Of a stretch of 64,000 nt of DNA, positions 25,195 through 33,456 are shown piece after piece. A model generated the notes under the pieces. That model was not told the origin of the DNA. It did no database searches and was given only the letters and a program-made list of their open reading frames with translations. A program made the position numbers and the translations under genes. Within the stretch, counting starts at the first letter, position 1, and every line of letters begins with the position of its first letter. Source of the DNA: UBA1361 sp041656375 (GTDB lineage Bacteria; Bacillota_I; Bacilli_A; RFN20; CAG-826). The stretch is from contig CAYPGR010000001.1 of assembly GCA_964410505.1 (NCBI GenBank), forward strand, positions 1 to 64,000, in the 5' to 3' direction.

Positions 25195-27276
25195 TTAGCG
25201 GTTATTGACGCCAGCTTTTTTGATGATTTCGTCTGCGATGTAACGTGGGCATTCACCGTAGTGATCAAATGACATCATATAAGTGCCACGACCTTGGGTG
25301 AAACTACGTAAATCTGTAACATAACCGAACATCTCGGATAGTGGGACTTCGGCGTCAATAATTTTAGCATTACCACGTTGACTTTCATCACGCATGGTTC
25401 CTCTTCTTCTCGCTAAATCACTAAGGACATCACCGTAATATTGTTCAGGAACGGTAATTTCAACTTTCATGATTGGTTCAAGTAAGACGGGGCTTGCTTT
25501 TTTAGCGGCCTCTTTGAGTGCCATCGAAGCGGCAATTTTATAGGCGGCTTCACTACTATCGACATCGTGGTAACTACCATCGAATAAGGTGGCTTTGATG
25601 TCGATCACTTGATAGCCAGCCACTAAACCACGACCGAGTGAGTCTTTGAGACCTTCGCCGGTTGGCTTAATGTATTCACGGGGAACGGTTCCACCGACAA
25701 TGGCATCGACGAATTCGAAGCCTTTGCCTGGGTTTGGTTCAAAGCGAATCCAGACGTGTCCATATTGTCCACGACCACCAGATTGTTTAATGTATTTACC
25801 TTCACATTCGGCAGTGGCGGAGATGGTTTCGCGATAGCCGACCATTGGCGCACCAACGTTAACGTTGACACCAAATTCACGGCGCAAGCGGTCCACTAAG
25901 ACATCAAGATGTAATTCACCAACACCCGCAATGATGGTTTGACCCGTTTCTTGGTTGGTCGTCACGCGGAAGGTTGGATCTTCTTCGACTAATTTTGATA
26001 AGCCAACACCCATTTTTTCTTGGTCAGCACGGGTTTTTGGTTCGATTGCTTGTTCAATAACTGGTTCTGGGAATTCCATTCTTTCAAGGATGATTTTTGA
26101 TTTTTCATCACAAATGGTATCACCGGTAATCGTTGATTTAAAACCAACGACCGCACCAATATCACCGGCTTTAAGTTCTTCAACTTCTTCACGGTGATTG
26201 GAGTGCATTAAGACAAGACGACTAATTCTTTCTTTGACGCCTTTGGTACTATTGTAAACATAAGAACCTGCTTTTAAGGTACCGCTATAAATACGGACAT
26301 AAGCAAGACGGCCAACGAATGGATCGGTCGCTATTTTAAAGGCAAGGGCCGCGAGTGGGGCGTTTGAATCACTTGGAGCTTCAGTTGGTGTGCCATCGAC
26401 TTTTTCTGCTTTAGCAGCTGGGACATCAACTGGGCTTGGTAAGTAATCAACAACACCATCTAAGAGTGGTTGAATGCCTTTATTTTTGTAAGCACTACCG
26501 CAGAAAACTGGGAAGAATGTACCGGTTAAAACAGCCTTCCGAATCACACGTTTAATCTCGGCAACACTTGGGGTTTCCCCTTCAAGTACGACCATCATAA
26601 AGTCATCATCGAATGCAGCTATTTTTTCAAGTAACGCTTGTTTCGCAGCTTTTGCATTTTCTTTGAATTCAGCGGGAATTTCTTCCACATTGAAGTGTTC
26701 GATTTTGTCATCATAGAAGTATGCTTTTTCTTCAATGATATCGATCATGCCGCGGAAACCACCTTCACTACCAACCGGAATTTGCACCGGGGCAGCATTA
26801 GCAGCTAAACGGCTATGTAGGGTTTCAACAGCCATATCGAAGTCCGCCCCAGTTGCATCCATTTTGTTAACGAACACAATGCGTGGAACATGATATTTGG
26901 TGCCTTGGCGCCAGACTGTTTCAGTTTGGGGTTCGACCCCACTTTTCGCATCAAGAACGGTGACAGCGCCATCTAAGACACGTAAGGAACGTTCAACTTC
27001 AACGGTGAAGTCAACGTGTCCTGGAGTATCGATAATATTAATACGGTTTTCTTTCCAAAATGCAGTGGTTGCTGCACTTGTAATCGTAATTCCGCGTTCT
27101 TTTTCTTGGACCATCCAGTCCATGGTGGCGCCCCCTTCATGGGTTTCGCCAACTTTGTGTAACTTCCCGGTGTAATAAAGAATCCGTTCCGTTGTTGTTG
27201 TTTTACCTGCGTCAATGTGCGCCATAATGCCTATGTTGCGCGTATGTTGCAAGTCGTATTTCTTAAGATCAGCCAT
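25195..27276 (-). CDS. fusA: elongation factor G
   Basis: Ribosomal translocase GTPase, 693 residues, full length. G1 is AHIDAGKTTTTERIL near residue 19, and the switch regions include RGITITSAAT, DTPGHVDFT and NKMD. Domain IV (SGGRGQYGHVWI) and domain V (RRGTMRDESQRG) are present. The start lies 8 nt after the rpsG stop with AGGAGG. Confidence 0.99.
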   Translation of the reverse strand: MADLKKYDLQHTRNIGIMAHIDAGKTTTTERILYYTGKLHKVGETHEGGATMDWMVQEKERGITITSAATTAFWKENRINIIDTPGHVDFTVEVERSLRVLDGAVTVLDAKSGVEPQTETVWRQGTKYHVPRIVFVNKMDATGADFDMAVETLHSRLAANAAPVQIPVGSEGGFRGMIDIIEEKAYFYDDKIEHFNVEEIPAEFKENAKAAKQALLEKIAAFDDDFMMVVLEGETPSVAEIKRVIRKAVLTGTFFPVFCGSAYKNKGIQPLLDGVVDYLPSPVDVPAAKAEKVDGTPTEAPSDSNAPLAALAFKIATDPFVGRLAYVRIYSGTLKAGSYVYNSTKGVKERISRLVLMHSNHREEVEELKAGDIGAVVGFKSTITGDTICDEKSKIILERMEFPEPVIEQAIEPKTRADQEKMGVGLSKLVEEDPTFRVTTNQETGQTIIAGVGELHLDVLVDRLRREFGVNVNVGAPMVGYRETISATAECEGKYIKQSGGRGQYGHVWIRFEPNPGKGFEFVDAIVGGTVPREYIKPTGEGLKDSLGRGLVAGYQVIDIKATLFDGSYHDVDSSEAAYKIAASMALKEAAKKASPVLLEPIMKVEITVPEQYYGDVLSDLARRRGTMRDESQRGNAKIIDAEVPLSEMFGYVTDLRSFTQGRGTYMMSFDHYGECPRYIADEIIKKAGVNNR

Positions 27277-27284
27277 GCATCCTC

Positions 27285-27755
27285 CTAGTAGCGATAATGT
27301 GCGTAAGCTTTATTCGCTTCCGCCATCTTATGCGTGTCATCGCGTTTTTTCACAGATGCACCGGTTCCGTTAGCGGCGTCAATAATTTCGCCTGCTAATC
27401 TTTCTTCCATTGTTTTTTCGTTGCGTAAGCGTGAATAGTTCACTAACCAACGGAGTCCTAAAGTTGTTTTTCTTTCAGGGCTGACATCAGTTGGGACTTG
27501 GTAGTTTTGTCCTCCAACCCGGCGAACTTTAAGTTCAACCTCTGGCATGATGTTACTAATTGCGGTAGCAAAGACGTCCATCGCTGGTTGACCAGTCTTC
27601 TTTTCAATGCGTGTAAATGCATTATAAAGAATGGTTTGTGATGTTCCGCGTTTGCCATCGAACATAATTTTATTAATTAAGCGTGTAACAAGTTTTGAGT
27701 GATAAATTGGATCTGGTAAGACATCACGTTTTGCAACACTTCCTTTACGTGGCAT
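27285..27755 (-). CDS. rpsG: 30S ribosomal protein S7
   Basis: Primary 16S-binding protein of the small-subunit head, 156 residues (standard). MPRKGSVAKRDVLPDP and the FDGKRG and PEVELKVRRVGGQNYQVP blocks are typical, as is the C-terminal AHYRY. GGAAGGAGG precedes the start. Second gene of the str operon. Confidence 0.99.
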   Translation of the reverse strand: MPRKGSVAKRDVLPDPIYHSKLVTRLINKIMFDGKRGTSQTILYNAFTRIEKKTGQPAMDVFATAISNIMPEVELKVRRVGGQNYQVPTDVSPERKTTLGLRWLVNYSRLRNEKTMEERLAGEIIDAANGTGASVKKRDDTHKMAEANKAYAHYRY

Positions 27756-27803
27756 ATCGTTTCCTCCTTCCTTCTATAATCGAGTGATATACTGCAATGT
27801 AAT

Positions 27804-28226
27804 TTAGGCTTCTTTCTTTTGTGGACGTTTCGTTCCGTATTGACTACGGCCTTGGCGTCTTTTATCCACACCGGCGGTATCTAAGGTGCCGCGGATGATG
27901 TGATATCTAACCCCTGGTAAGTCCTTAACCCGACCACCACGAATAAGAACGGTACTGTGTTCTTGTAAGTTGTGACCTTCACCACCAATATATGCGGTGA
28001 CTTCATATCCATTTGATAAGCGGACACGAGCATATTTACGTAATGCTGAGTTTGGTTTCTTAGGCGTCATGGTTCCGACCCGAGTACAGACTCCGCGTTT
28101 TTGTGAAGAATCTTGATCAACTTCACGACGACGGATGGAATTCCACCGTTTGGTCAACGCTGGTGACTTTGATTTGTACTCTGGTTTAACACGACCTTGG
28201 CGCACTAATTGGTTAATTGTTGGCAT
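27804..28226 (-). CDS. rpsL: 30S ribosomal protein S12
   Basis: Decoding-site protein of the small subunit, 140 residues. The start at 28226 (MPTINQLVRQGR) fits AAAGGAG upstream; a longer frame has no support. It contains the conserved TPKKPNSALRK loop with the lysine linked to streptomycin resistance, the GGHN-equivalent GEGHNLQEH, and PGVRYH. It heads rpsL-rpsG-fusA-tuf behind a consensus promoter and a structured 100-nt leader. Confidence 0.99.
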   Translation of the reverse strand: MPTINQLVRQGRVKPEYKSKSPALTKRWNSIRRREVDQDSSQKRGVCTRVGTMTPKKPNSALRKYARVRLSNGYEVTAYIGGEGHNLQEHSTVLIRGGRVKDLPGVRYHIIRGTLDTAGVDKRRQGRSQYGTKRPQKKEA

Positions 28227-28260
28227 GCGTGTTTCTCCTTTCCTTTGTTCCCTGTTGTGC

Positions 28261-28318
28261 TTGACACACAACCGGGTGTATCAATGTGTTTCTTTTAAAA
28301 ACGACCTAGTTGGTCATT
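28261..28318 (-). promoter_or_regulatory. structured leader of the rpsL operon with attenuator-like hairpin
   Basis: Two hairpins lie between the promoter and rpsL. The first (28300-28318) pairs AATGACC with GGTCGTT over 5 nt and is followed by a T run, as in an intrinsic terminator. The second (28261-28284) is a 9-bp TTGATACAC/GTGTGTCAA stem (one G-U) ending about 35 nt before the start codon. Together they suggest transcription attenuation or ribosomal-protein feedback. Confidence 0.55.
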
Positions 28319-28328
28319 GCACTTTGAT

Positions 28329-28357
28329 ATTATAGGGATACGCGGGATGATTGTCAA
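28329..28357 (-). promoter_or_regulatory. str operon promoter
   Basis: On the minus strand a perfect -35 TTGACA (28352-28357), a 17-nt spacer and a perfect -10 TATAAT (28329-28334). It is the only promoter in the window matching the sigma-A consensus at all 12 positions. Confidence 0.93.
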
Positions 28358-28389
28358 TAAATAAAGTAAAAGTAAATGCTTTTTAAAGC

Positions 28390-28656
28390 TTATTTCGTGC
28401 TTTTGTTTTGATGATTAAACTTCTTCATTTTACTGAGGTTAAGTCCGGTTTTCACCATCAAAGATAAAGCGATTAAAAAAGCAACCCATGAGAAGATCAT
28501 CATGTACAGTGCCCCCTCTTTTGTTAGGAAAGACGTCATGACCAAATCATAGGTTACGTAATAGTGTGTAAAGGTTATTAAAAGCGTTAACGCAACCACA
28601 AAGAAAATAATAGTGAGGGAAATTTTCGAAATTAACCAGACTTTATTCTTGGTCAT
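28390..28656 (-). CDS. small two-span membrane protein downstream of the metallopeptidase cluster
   Basis: Unrecognised 88-residue protein with two hydrophobic helices (about residues 9-29 and 47-68) joined by a short loop and a Lys-rich C-terminal tail, so both ends are likely cytoplasmic. Its start is 5 nt beyond the stop of the last metallopeptidase gene, pointing to one transcript. It might be an accessory or anchoring protein for the peptidases; nothing in the sequence shows this. Confidence 0.7.
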   Translation of the reverse strand: MTKNKVWLISKISLTIIFFVVALTLLITFTHYYVTYDLVMTSFLTKEGALYMMIFSWVAFLIALSLMVKTGLNLSKMKKFNHQNKSTK

Positions 28657-28661
28657 GAAAG

Positions 28662-30233
28662 TTACGCGGCTTTACGAATTTTTATTGTAACACCGGCATT
28701 ATCCATCGCGCCGATTTCAACACTAAAGCCAATCGGTGAACCATCATTAAAGGTTCCGCGCGCGAGTAAATAAGGAGACCATCCATCAGTATTAATTTTG
28801 TCGCCGGTCGTGAATAAAGCGTTATTATCCGCCATCGCCGTAGAACTATACCAGGTAGCACTCCGACTAGCCCCATCTAATAAATGGACTTTGCGGAATG
28901 AGGCACCCATTCTACTATCCCCCGGGGTGTTGGACGTACCGTAATCGGTATACGCACTATTGGTCGGTAAGGCAATGGTATCAGTCCATTGATAACTCGT
29001 GTTATTCGTAATACGAATCAAACGGGAATCAATATGCCAGATGCGAACGCCGTTTTGTGTAAAACCGCGTCCCCCTGCATATGAACTTAAACTATCTTTT
29101 TGATTGAGGCCAGTTGGGGTGTAATATTCAATGAGGATGTATTCGTCAAAGGCATGGCCATTCCATCCCGCGTTAAGCAAGATAAAGTCGCCACTACTTT
29201 CGGCAGGACGTAGATGAATATCACTATTTCCGGTCGGGTAGTAAGGGGTTGACCAGTTGAGGAAGAATTTTGAAAACATATTGTGATCGACAATGTTGTA
29301 ATCCATCATATCGACCCCACCAGCGGAACCAGTGCGCCCATCGTAATCATAATAGTCATCAAGTCCTAGTAAATGACCGGTTTCATGAATAAAGGTGTGC
29401 GCGTCAGGCTTAGAAACGGAGTATCCCGTTTCTTGAAAAGTAAATTCGTAACTTGCCCAGGCATATGTTGAAAAGACGGGTTTGGTGCTAGATGCTTCCC
29501 ATGACCAATAGTATTGGTAGGCCCAGAATAAATCACTATTATTATTTTGATTGGTCGGGGCTAAATAAACGAGGAAAACGGAGTCAACATAACCATCGTT
29601 ATTTTGGTCATATGATTTTAATTTGCTCGCTGATAGCGAATTATAGACGGTTTCTAAGACATAATGCGTTTGATCCCAGTAGGTATCATCAGTAGCTTTA
29701 GCACCAAGTTCTTTCGTGGTGTAAGGCATGGTAATCGGGCTTACAACTTCACCCGTAATATTAAGCTTGTTATAACTACTTTTGGCATAAAAAGAACTCA
29801 CTGATTCCCAGCCTGTGTCACTGGTGGCGCCAAAGAATGTTTTATTAATGGTGTTAACAATTGTACTATCTGTACCATACTTTGTTGCGGCATTAACGTC
29901 ACTAAATTTAATGGGTACGACTAACATCTTTTGGTTACCAACTGACGGAAAAGTCGCCACATCCCAGTTCCGATCTAAAGCGGTATTAGGATAAGGATTT
30001 GTTTCGACCTTATAAAAGTTTCCGAGTCCATTCGGATCGGTACTAGTGGACGTGACTTCAGTTGTACTGTTCGAAGTCGTTTCGGTTGTAGCACTTGTTG
30101 TTTGCTCACTTGTGTTATCGGAAGGAACACTAGAGTTATTGAGTTCACTAATGAGACTTCCTAATGTCACACAACTTGTGAGTGTGAGTATGCCGACTGT
30201 TAGAATGGTTATTTTTTTTATTGTGGATCGCAT
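28662..30233 (-). CDS. M6-family-like metallopeptidase lipoprotein (A, promoter-distal copy)
   Basis: Predicted surface-anchored zinc protease, 523 residues: signal peptide with lipobox LTSC (Cys about 21), a Thr/Ser-rich linker to about residue 70, then the catalytic region. The active-site motif is HETGHLLGLDDYYDY, matching HExxHxxGxxD of M6 (immune inhibitor A-like) peptidases, followed by GGVDMMDY (the Met-turn). DQNNDGYVD resembles a calcium-binding loop. The start is 2 nt after the preceding gene's stop. It is strikingly alike copy C in the catalytic half (FIHETGH, SKFFLNWSTPYY, AFDEYILIEYYTPTGLN). The substrate is unknown. Confidence 0.9.
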   Translation of the reverse strand: MRSTIKKITILTVGILTLTSCVTLGSLISELNNSSVPSDNTSEQTTSATTETTSNSTTEVTSTSTDPNGLGNFYKVETNPYPNTALDRNWDVATFPSVGNQKMLVVPIKFSDVNAATKYGTDSTIVNTINKTFFGATSDTGWESVSSFYAKSSYNKLNITGEVVSPITMPYTTKELGAKATDDTYWDQTHYVLETVYNSLSASKLKSYDQNNDGYVDSVFLVYLAPTNQNNNSDLFWAYQYYWSWEASSTKPVFSTYAWASYEFTFQETGYSVSKPDAHTFIHETGHLLGLDDYYDYDGRTGSAGGVDMMDYNIVDHNMFSKFFLNWSTPYYPTGNSDIHLRPAESSGDFILLNAGWNGHAFDEYILIEYYTPTGLNQKDSLSSYAGGRGFTQNGVRIWHIDSRLIRITNNTSYQWTDTIALPTNSAYTDYGTSNTPGDSRMGASFRKVHLLDGASRSATWYSSTAMADNNALFTTGDKINTDGWSPYLLARGTFNDGSPIGFSVEIGAMDNAGVTIKIRKAA

Positions 30234-30235
30234 TT

Positions 30236-31750
30236 TTATAATACCTCTACCTTAATGGTTGCATAATCTTTCGTTAGACTCTTAATTTCAATGTCATAAT
30301 TAAAGGCCGTACCATCATTGAAAACAAACGATTCAAAGTATGTTTTCCCGAAGTTATCGCCCGCTTTAAATAATGAATTTGCATTCGCTAGTTTTAAGTC
30401 CTTAGTAATATTACCACTTTCTTTGGGTTCGACAAGTTTGTAAAGTAAAAAATCTTTCATTGGGGCTTGATTGAGCGAACCGGAACTATTGGAATGGGCA
30501 AGAAACTCAACCCCTTCATAGTCACCTTCAAAGTCATTGACGTAATAATAACGGTCAATTGTGCCTTCTTTAATCGCATAGGCGGTGCGGGCATCAACGT
30601 GATAAAGTTTGATCCCGTTTGCTTTTGGTAATTTAAAGGTCGCATTAAGCGAAGAGTCCTGGGTGTTTAGCGCAGTTGGCGTGTAATATTCAAGGAGAAT
30701 GTATTCATCATTCGCGCGGTTATTCCACTCATTTTTCAGTAAAAGAAGGTCACCTGTTTCACTAAAAGGACGAAGTTTTATATCCCCACTTGAACGGACG
30801 ACATAAGGCCTTGTCCAATTAAGTAATAATTTCGAAAGCCCCGTGTGATCACCCACGGTGTAATCCATCATATCAAAGCCACCAAGGGGGGCGTAAGGAT
30901 CATCGTAATTCGTATTATAATAATCCGTTAATCCGAGTAAATGTCCGACCTCATGAATATAAGTGTGCGCATCTGGTTTTCGATAAACGTCAAGATTCAT
31001 GTAATGGTAACTACTCCACGAATACGCATTGGCTTGGGCATCAAGTCGGCTGTCAAGCCGGTTCATATACGCCGCAAAAGCCCAAAAGACATTATTATGT
31101 TCTTTCTTTTCATAAGGATAGCCGTAAATGACATAGACAGCATCCACAATCCCGTCCTGATCTTGATCAAATTCACTTAATCGATCTGGAAAACGGGTTT
31201 GATACGCAAAAAGGGCGTGGTTGACAATCTTGGCGGTTTCATTTAGTTTATCGCCACTATTTCGGATCCGACTGCGAAGGGCATCAACCTCAAATTCGGA
31301 AGGAAGTGTAAACCAAGGGGCGACTTCACCACTTAGTTTCAATTTGCCATAACTTGATTCATCATAAAATCCGCTGACCGATCGCCAAGAGGTAAGGCGG
31401 TTTTCACCAAAGAAAGCATTTTGAATATGTAAATGCGCTTCGGCGCCCTCTTTACCGTCTAATTCATTGAGTGAGTAATCGGGAAAAGCGACTGGCAATA
31501 CAAGTATTTTTTGACTTCCTATTGAAGAAAGAGGCACGACTTTCGTGCTCGGGTTATCATTTGATTTGAGCACATCAATATATGGCTTAACAAGCGTACT
31601 CGGCTTATAATAATGGCCAAAATCCTCGGCTTCATACGTATCTTGATCAACAATTTTACTGGCATAAGGAAAAAAGGCCACCTTATAACTACACCCACTT
31701 AAGACCGTGAGTGCACTCATAAATAAAATGACCTTTTTCTTTAAATTCAT
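30236..31750 (-). CDS. M6-family-like metallopeptidase lipoprotein (B, middle copy)
   Basis: Predicted lipoprotein protease of 504 residues; lipobox LSGC at about residue 20 and no Ser/Thr-rich linker. The zinc motif is HEVGHLLGLTDYYNTNY, the Met-turn FDMMDYTVGD, and a DQDQDGIVD loop precedes the catalytic core. It keeps NDEYILLEYYTPTALN but is more divergent than copies A and C elsewhere. A 53-nt gap from copy C holds a 20-bp palindrome. It may act on a different substrate from its neighbours. Confidence 0.9.
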   Translation of the reverse strand: MNLKKKVILFMSALTVLSGCSYKVAFFPYASKIVDQDTYEAEDFGHYYKPSTLVKPYIDVLKSNDNPSTKVVPLSSIGSQKILVLPVAFPDYSLNELDGKEGAEAHLHIQNAFFGENRLTSWRSVSGFYDESSYGKLKLSGEVAPWFTLPSEFEVDALRSRIRNSGDKLNETAKIVNHALFAYQTRFPDRLSEFDQDQDGIVDAVYVIYGYPYEKKEHNNVFWAFAAYMNRLDSRLDAQANAYSWSSYHYMNLDVYRKPDAHTYIHEVGHLLGLTDYYNTNYDDPYAPLGGFDMMDYTVGDHTGLSKLLLNWTRPYVVRSSGDIKLRPFSETGDLLLLKNEWNNRANDEYILLEYYTPTALNTQDSSLNATFKLPKANGIKLYHVDARTAYAIKEGTIDRYYYVNDFEGDYEGVEFLAHSNSSGSLNQAPMKDFLLYKLVEPKESGNITKDLKLANANSLFKAGDNFGKTYFESFVFNDGTAFNYDIEIKSLTKDYATIKVEVL

Positions 31751-31762
31751 CTGTTTTTTACC

Positions 31763-31782
31763 ATCTATTAATATTAATAGAT
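31763..31782. repeat. 20-bp perfect palindrome between metallopeptidase genes C and B
   Basis: ATCTATTAAT and its mirrored half ATTAATAGAT form a perfect inverted repeat, almost all A/T. As RNA it would be a weak hairpin just before the copy B start; as DNA it could be an operator. No T run follows, so it is not a clear terminator. Confidence 0.5.
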
Positions 31783-31803
31783 TTCGGTAATAGTTGCAAT
31801 GTA

Positions 31804-33303
31804 TTACGCTTTACGAATCGAAATCGTAACACTCTTATCATTCATGGCGCCAATCTCAATTGAATAACCAACGGCACTGCCGTCATTGAAGTAGGCACTT
31901 GATTGTAAGTATTGCTTCCAGTTATCAGCACTAATTTTAGCGCCTGATTGGAAGAGAGCAAGATTACCGGCGGCGGTTGGGGTTTTGAGCCAGTTACCGA
32001 CTTTACTCGTTTGCCCTTGTGCATCAAGAAGGTGCAGTAGTTTAAACTTCGGATCGACACTACGGCTTGAGGTATTACTGGCCGCAATGGCGGAGTAACT
32101 CCATTCAGTTCCGACAATATCATCGCTATATTCACTGCTTCTTAATTGTTCGGTCACGCTATCATACACATAAGTGACAACGCGTGAATCGACGTGCCAA
32201 ATACGGACGCCGGATTCAGTAAAACCTTTAGTTCCTGAATTCGTTCCTTTGGTGACATAACCATTGCCACTGGAATCTTTCGCGTTTAATCCTGTTGGGG
32301 TGTAATATTCAATTAAGATATATTCATCATACGCATGTCCATTCCATCCGTCTTTAATAAGGATAAATTCACCACTTGATTCCGCTGGTTTAAGTTTAAT
32401 CTTCGCATTGCCCGTGACGTAATATGGGGTTGACCAGTTAAGGCGGTATTTACTATACATATTGTGATCAATCACGTTATGATCCATCATATCGATCGAA
32501 CCCGCCGGGGCAGTCGCACTGTCATAATCATAATAATCAGGTAAACCTAAGACGTGCCCGGTTTCGTGAATAAAGGTATGGGCATCCGGTTTATCACTTG
32601 AATAACCAATGCCCTCAAGGGCGAATTCGTAACTGGCCCAAGCGTAAACGTTTGGGGTTGGTTTAGCCATATTTGGATATTGATTCCAATAAAATTTATA
32701 AGCCCAGAATGGATCACGGAAGGTCCCTTTATCACCTCCTAAAGCTTGAATTGGGGCGATGTAAACCATCCATAACGCATCGACGTGGCCGTCGCCATCT
32801 TTATCATAATCTTTTAAGAAATTAGCGTCATAGGTGTTATATAATCTTTCGATTAAATGGTGGGTTTGATCCCAGTAATAACCTTCGCCGTACCGTTGGA
32901 AGTTATCAACTTTAAAGTTACCAACATCTTGGGTTGAGACATCAAAATGGAAATAAGGTTGCACTTCACCGGTCAATTTTAATTTGCCGTAACTTGATTT
33001 TTCATAAAATGATGAGACTGATTCCCACCCGGTTTCATCACTTTCACCAAAGAAGGTTTTTTCAATCATTTCATGGACACTTTCAGTCGCATATTGGACC
33101 GTATTCGTAAACGTTACGGGCACGACTAAAATGTTTTGTTCGCCGACGGAATCAAGGGCCGTCATGCCAATGGCATCATCTAGGGCGCGGTTAGAATAGT
33201 TTGGGGTCTTGGCTAATTCATAATTGCCGCCACCAAGCACACAACCTGTTAGTAAGGCCACAATGGGGAGCAAAATTAATTTACTAGAGTTTTTAAAAGT
33301 CAT
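31804..33303 (-). CDS. M6-family-like metallopeptidase lipoprotein (C, promoter-proximal copy)
   Basis: Predicted zinc protease lipoprotein of about 499 residues; lipobox LTGC at about residue 21. The zinc motif is HETGHVLGLPDYYDYD, followed by GSIDMMDHN and SKYRLNWSTPYYVTG; DKDGDGHVD is the calcium-like loop. I start it at 33303 because AAAGGA lies 8 nt upstream; the longer frame would include that site in the coding sequence. A TATAAT at 33331-33336, without a clear -35, is the likely promoter of the whole cluster. It follows the rpoC terminator, so the cluster is a separate transcription unit. Confidence 0.9.
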   Translation of the reverse strand: MTFKNSSKLILLPIVALLTGCVLGGGNYELAKTPNYSNRALDDAIGMTALDSVGEQNILVVPVTFTNTVQYATESVHEMIEKTFFGESDETGWESVSSFYEKSSYGKLKLTGEVQPYFHFDVSTQDVGNFKVDNFQRYGEGYYWDQTHHLIERLYNTYDANFLKDYDKDGDGHVDALWMVYIAPIQALGGDKGTFRDPFWAYKFYWNQYPNMAKPTPNVYAWASYEFALEGIGYSSDKPDAHTFIHETGHVLGLPDYYDYDSATAPAGSIDMMDHNVIDHNMYSKYRLNWSTPYYVTGNAKIKLKPAESSGEFILIKDGWNGHAYDEYILIEYYTPTGLNAKDSSGNGYVTKGTNSGTKGFTESGVRIWHVDSRVVTYVYDSVTEQLRSSEYSDDIVGTEWSYSAIAASNTSSRSVDPKFKLLHLLDAQGQTSKVGNWLKTPTAAGNLALFQSGAKISADNWKQYLQSSAYFNDGSAVGYSIEIGAMNDKSVTISIRKA

Positions 33304-33400
33304 AGATTTAGTCCTTTCGTTAATCACGCAATTATAACATGCACGTGGATATATTATATAGATTTTTTTGGGTGATGGCCATGAAACCGGTTTCTAGCAT

Positions 33401-33431
33401 AAAAAAAGAGTGACGATTGAATTCGTCACCC
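33401..33431 (-). terminator. rpoC terminator
   Basis: A 9-bp stem GGGTGACGA/TCGTCACTC (one G-U) with a 6-nt loop and a run of seven T on the minus strand, about 25 nt past the rpoC stop. It closes the rpoB-rpoC unit. Confidence 0.92.
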
Positions 33432-33456
33432 TTTATAATTTGGTCTTTATGACTGC

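Noticed and set aside
28300..28318. Relation between TGGTCA in the str leader hairpin and the importer operator
   Set aside because: Only a short half-site is shared and it lies in a transcribed hairpin; probably chance.
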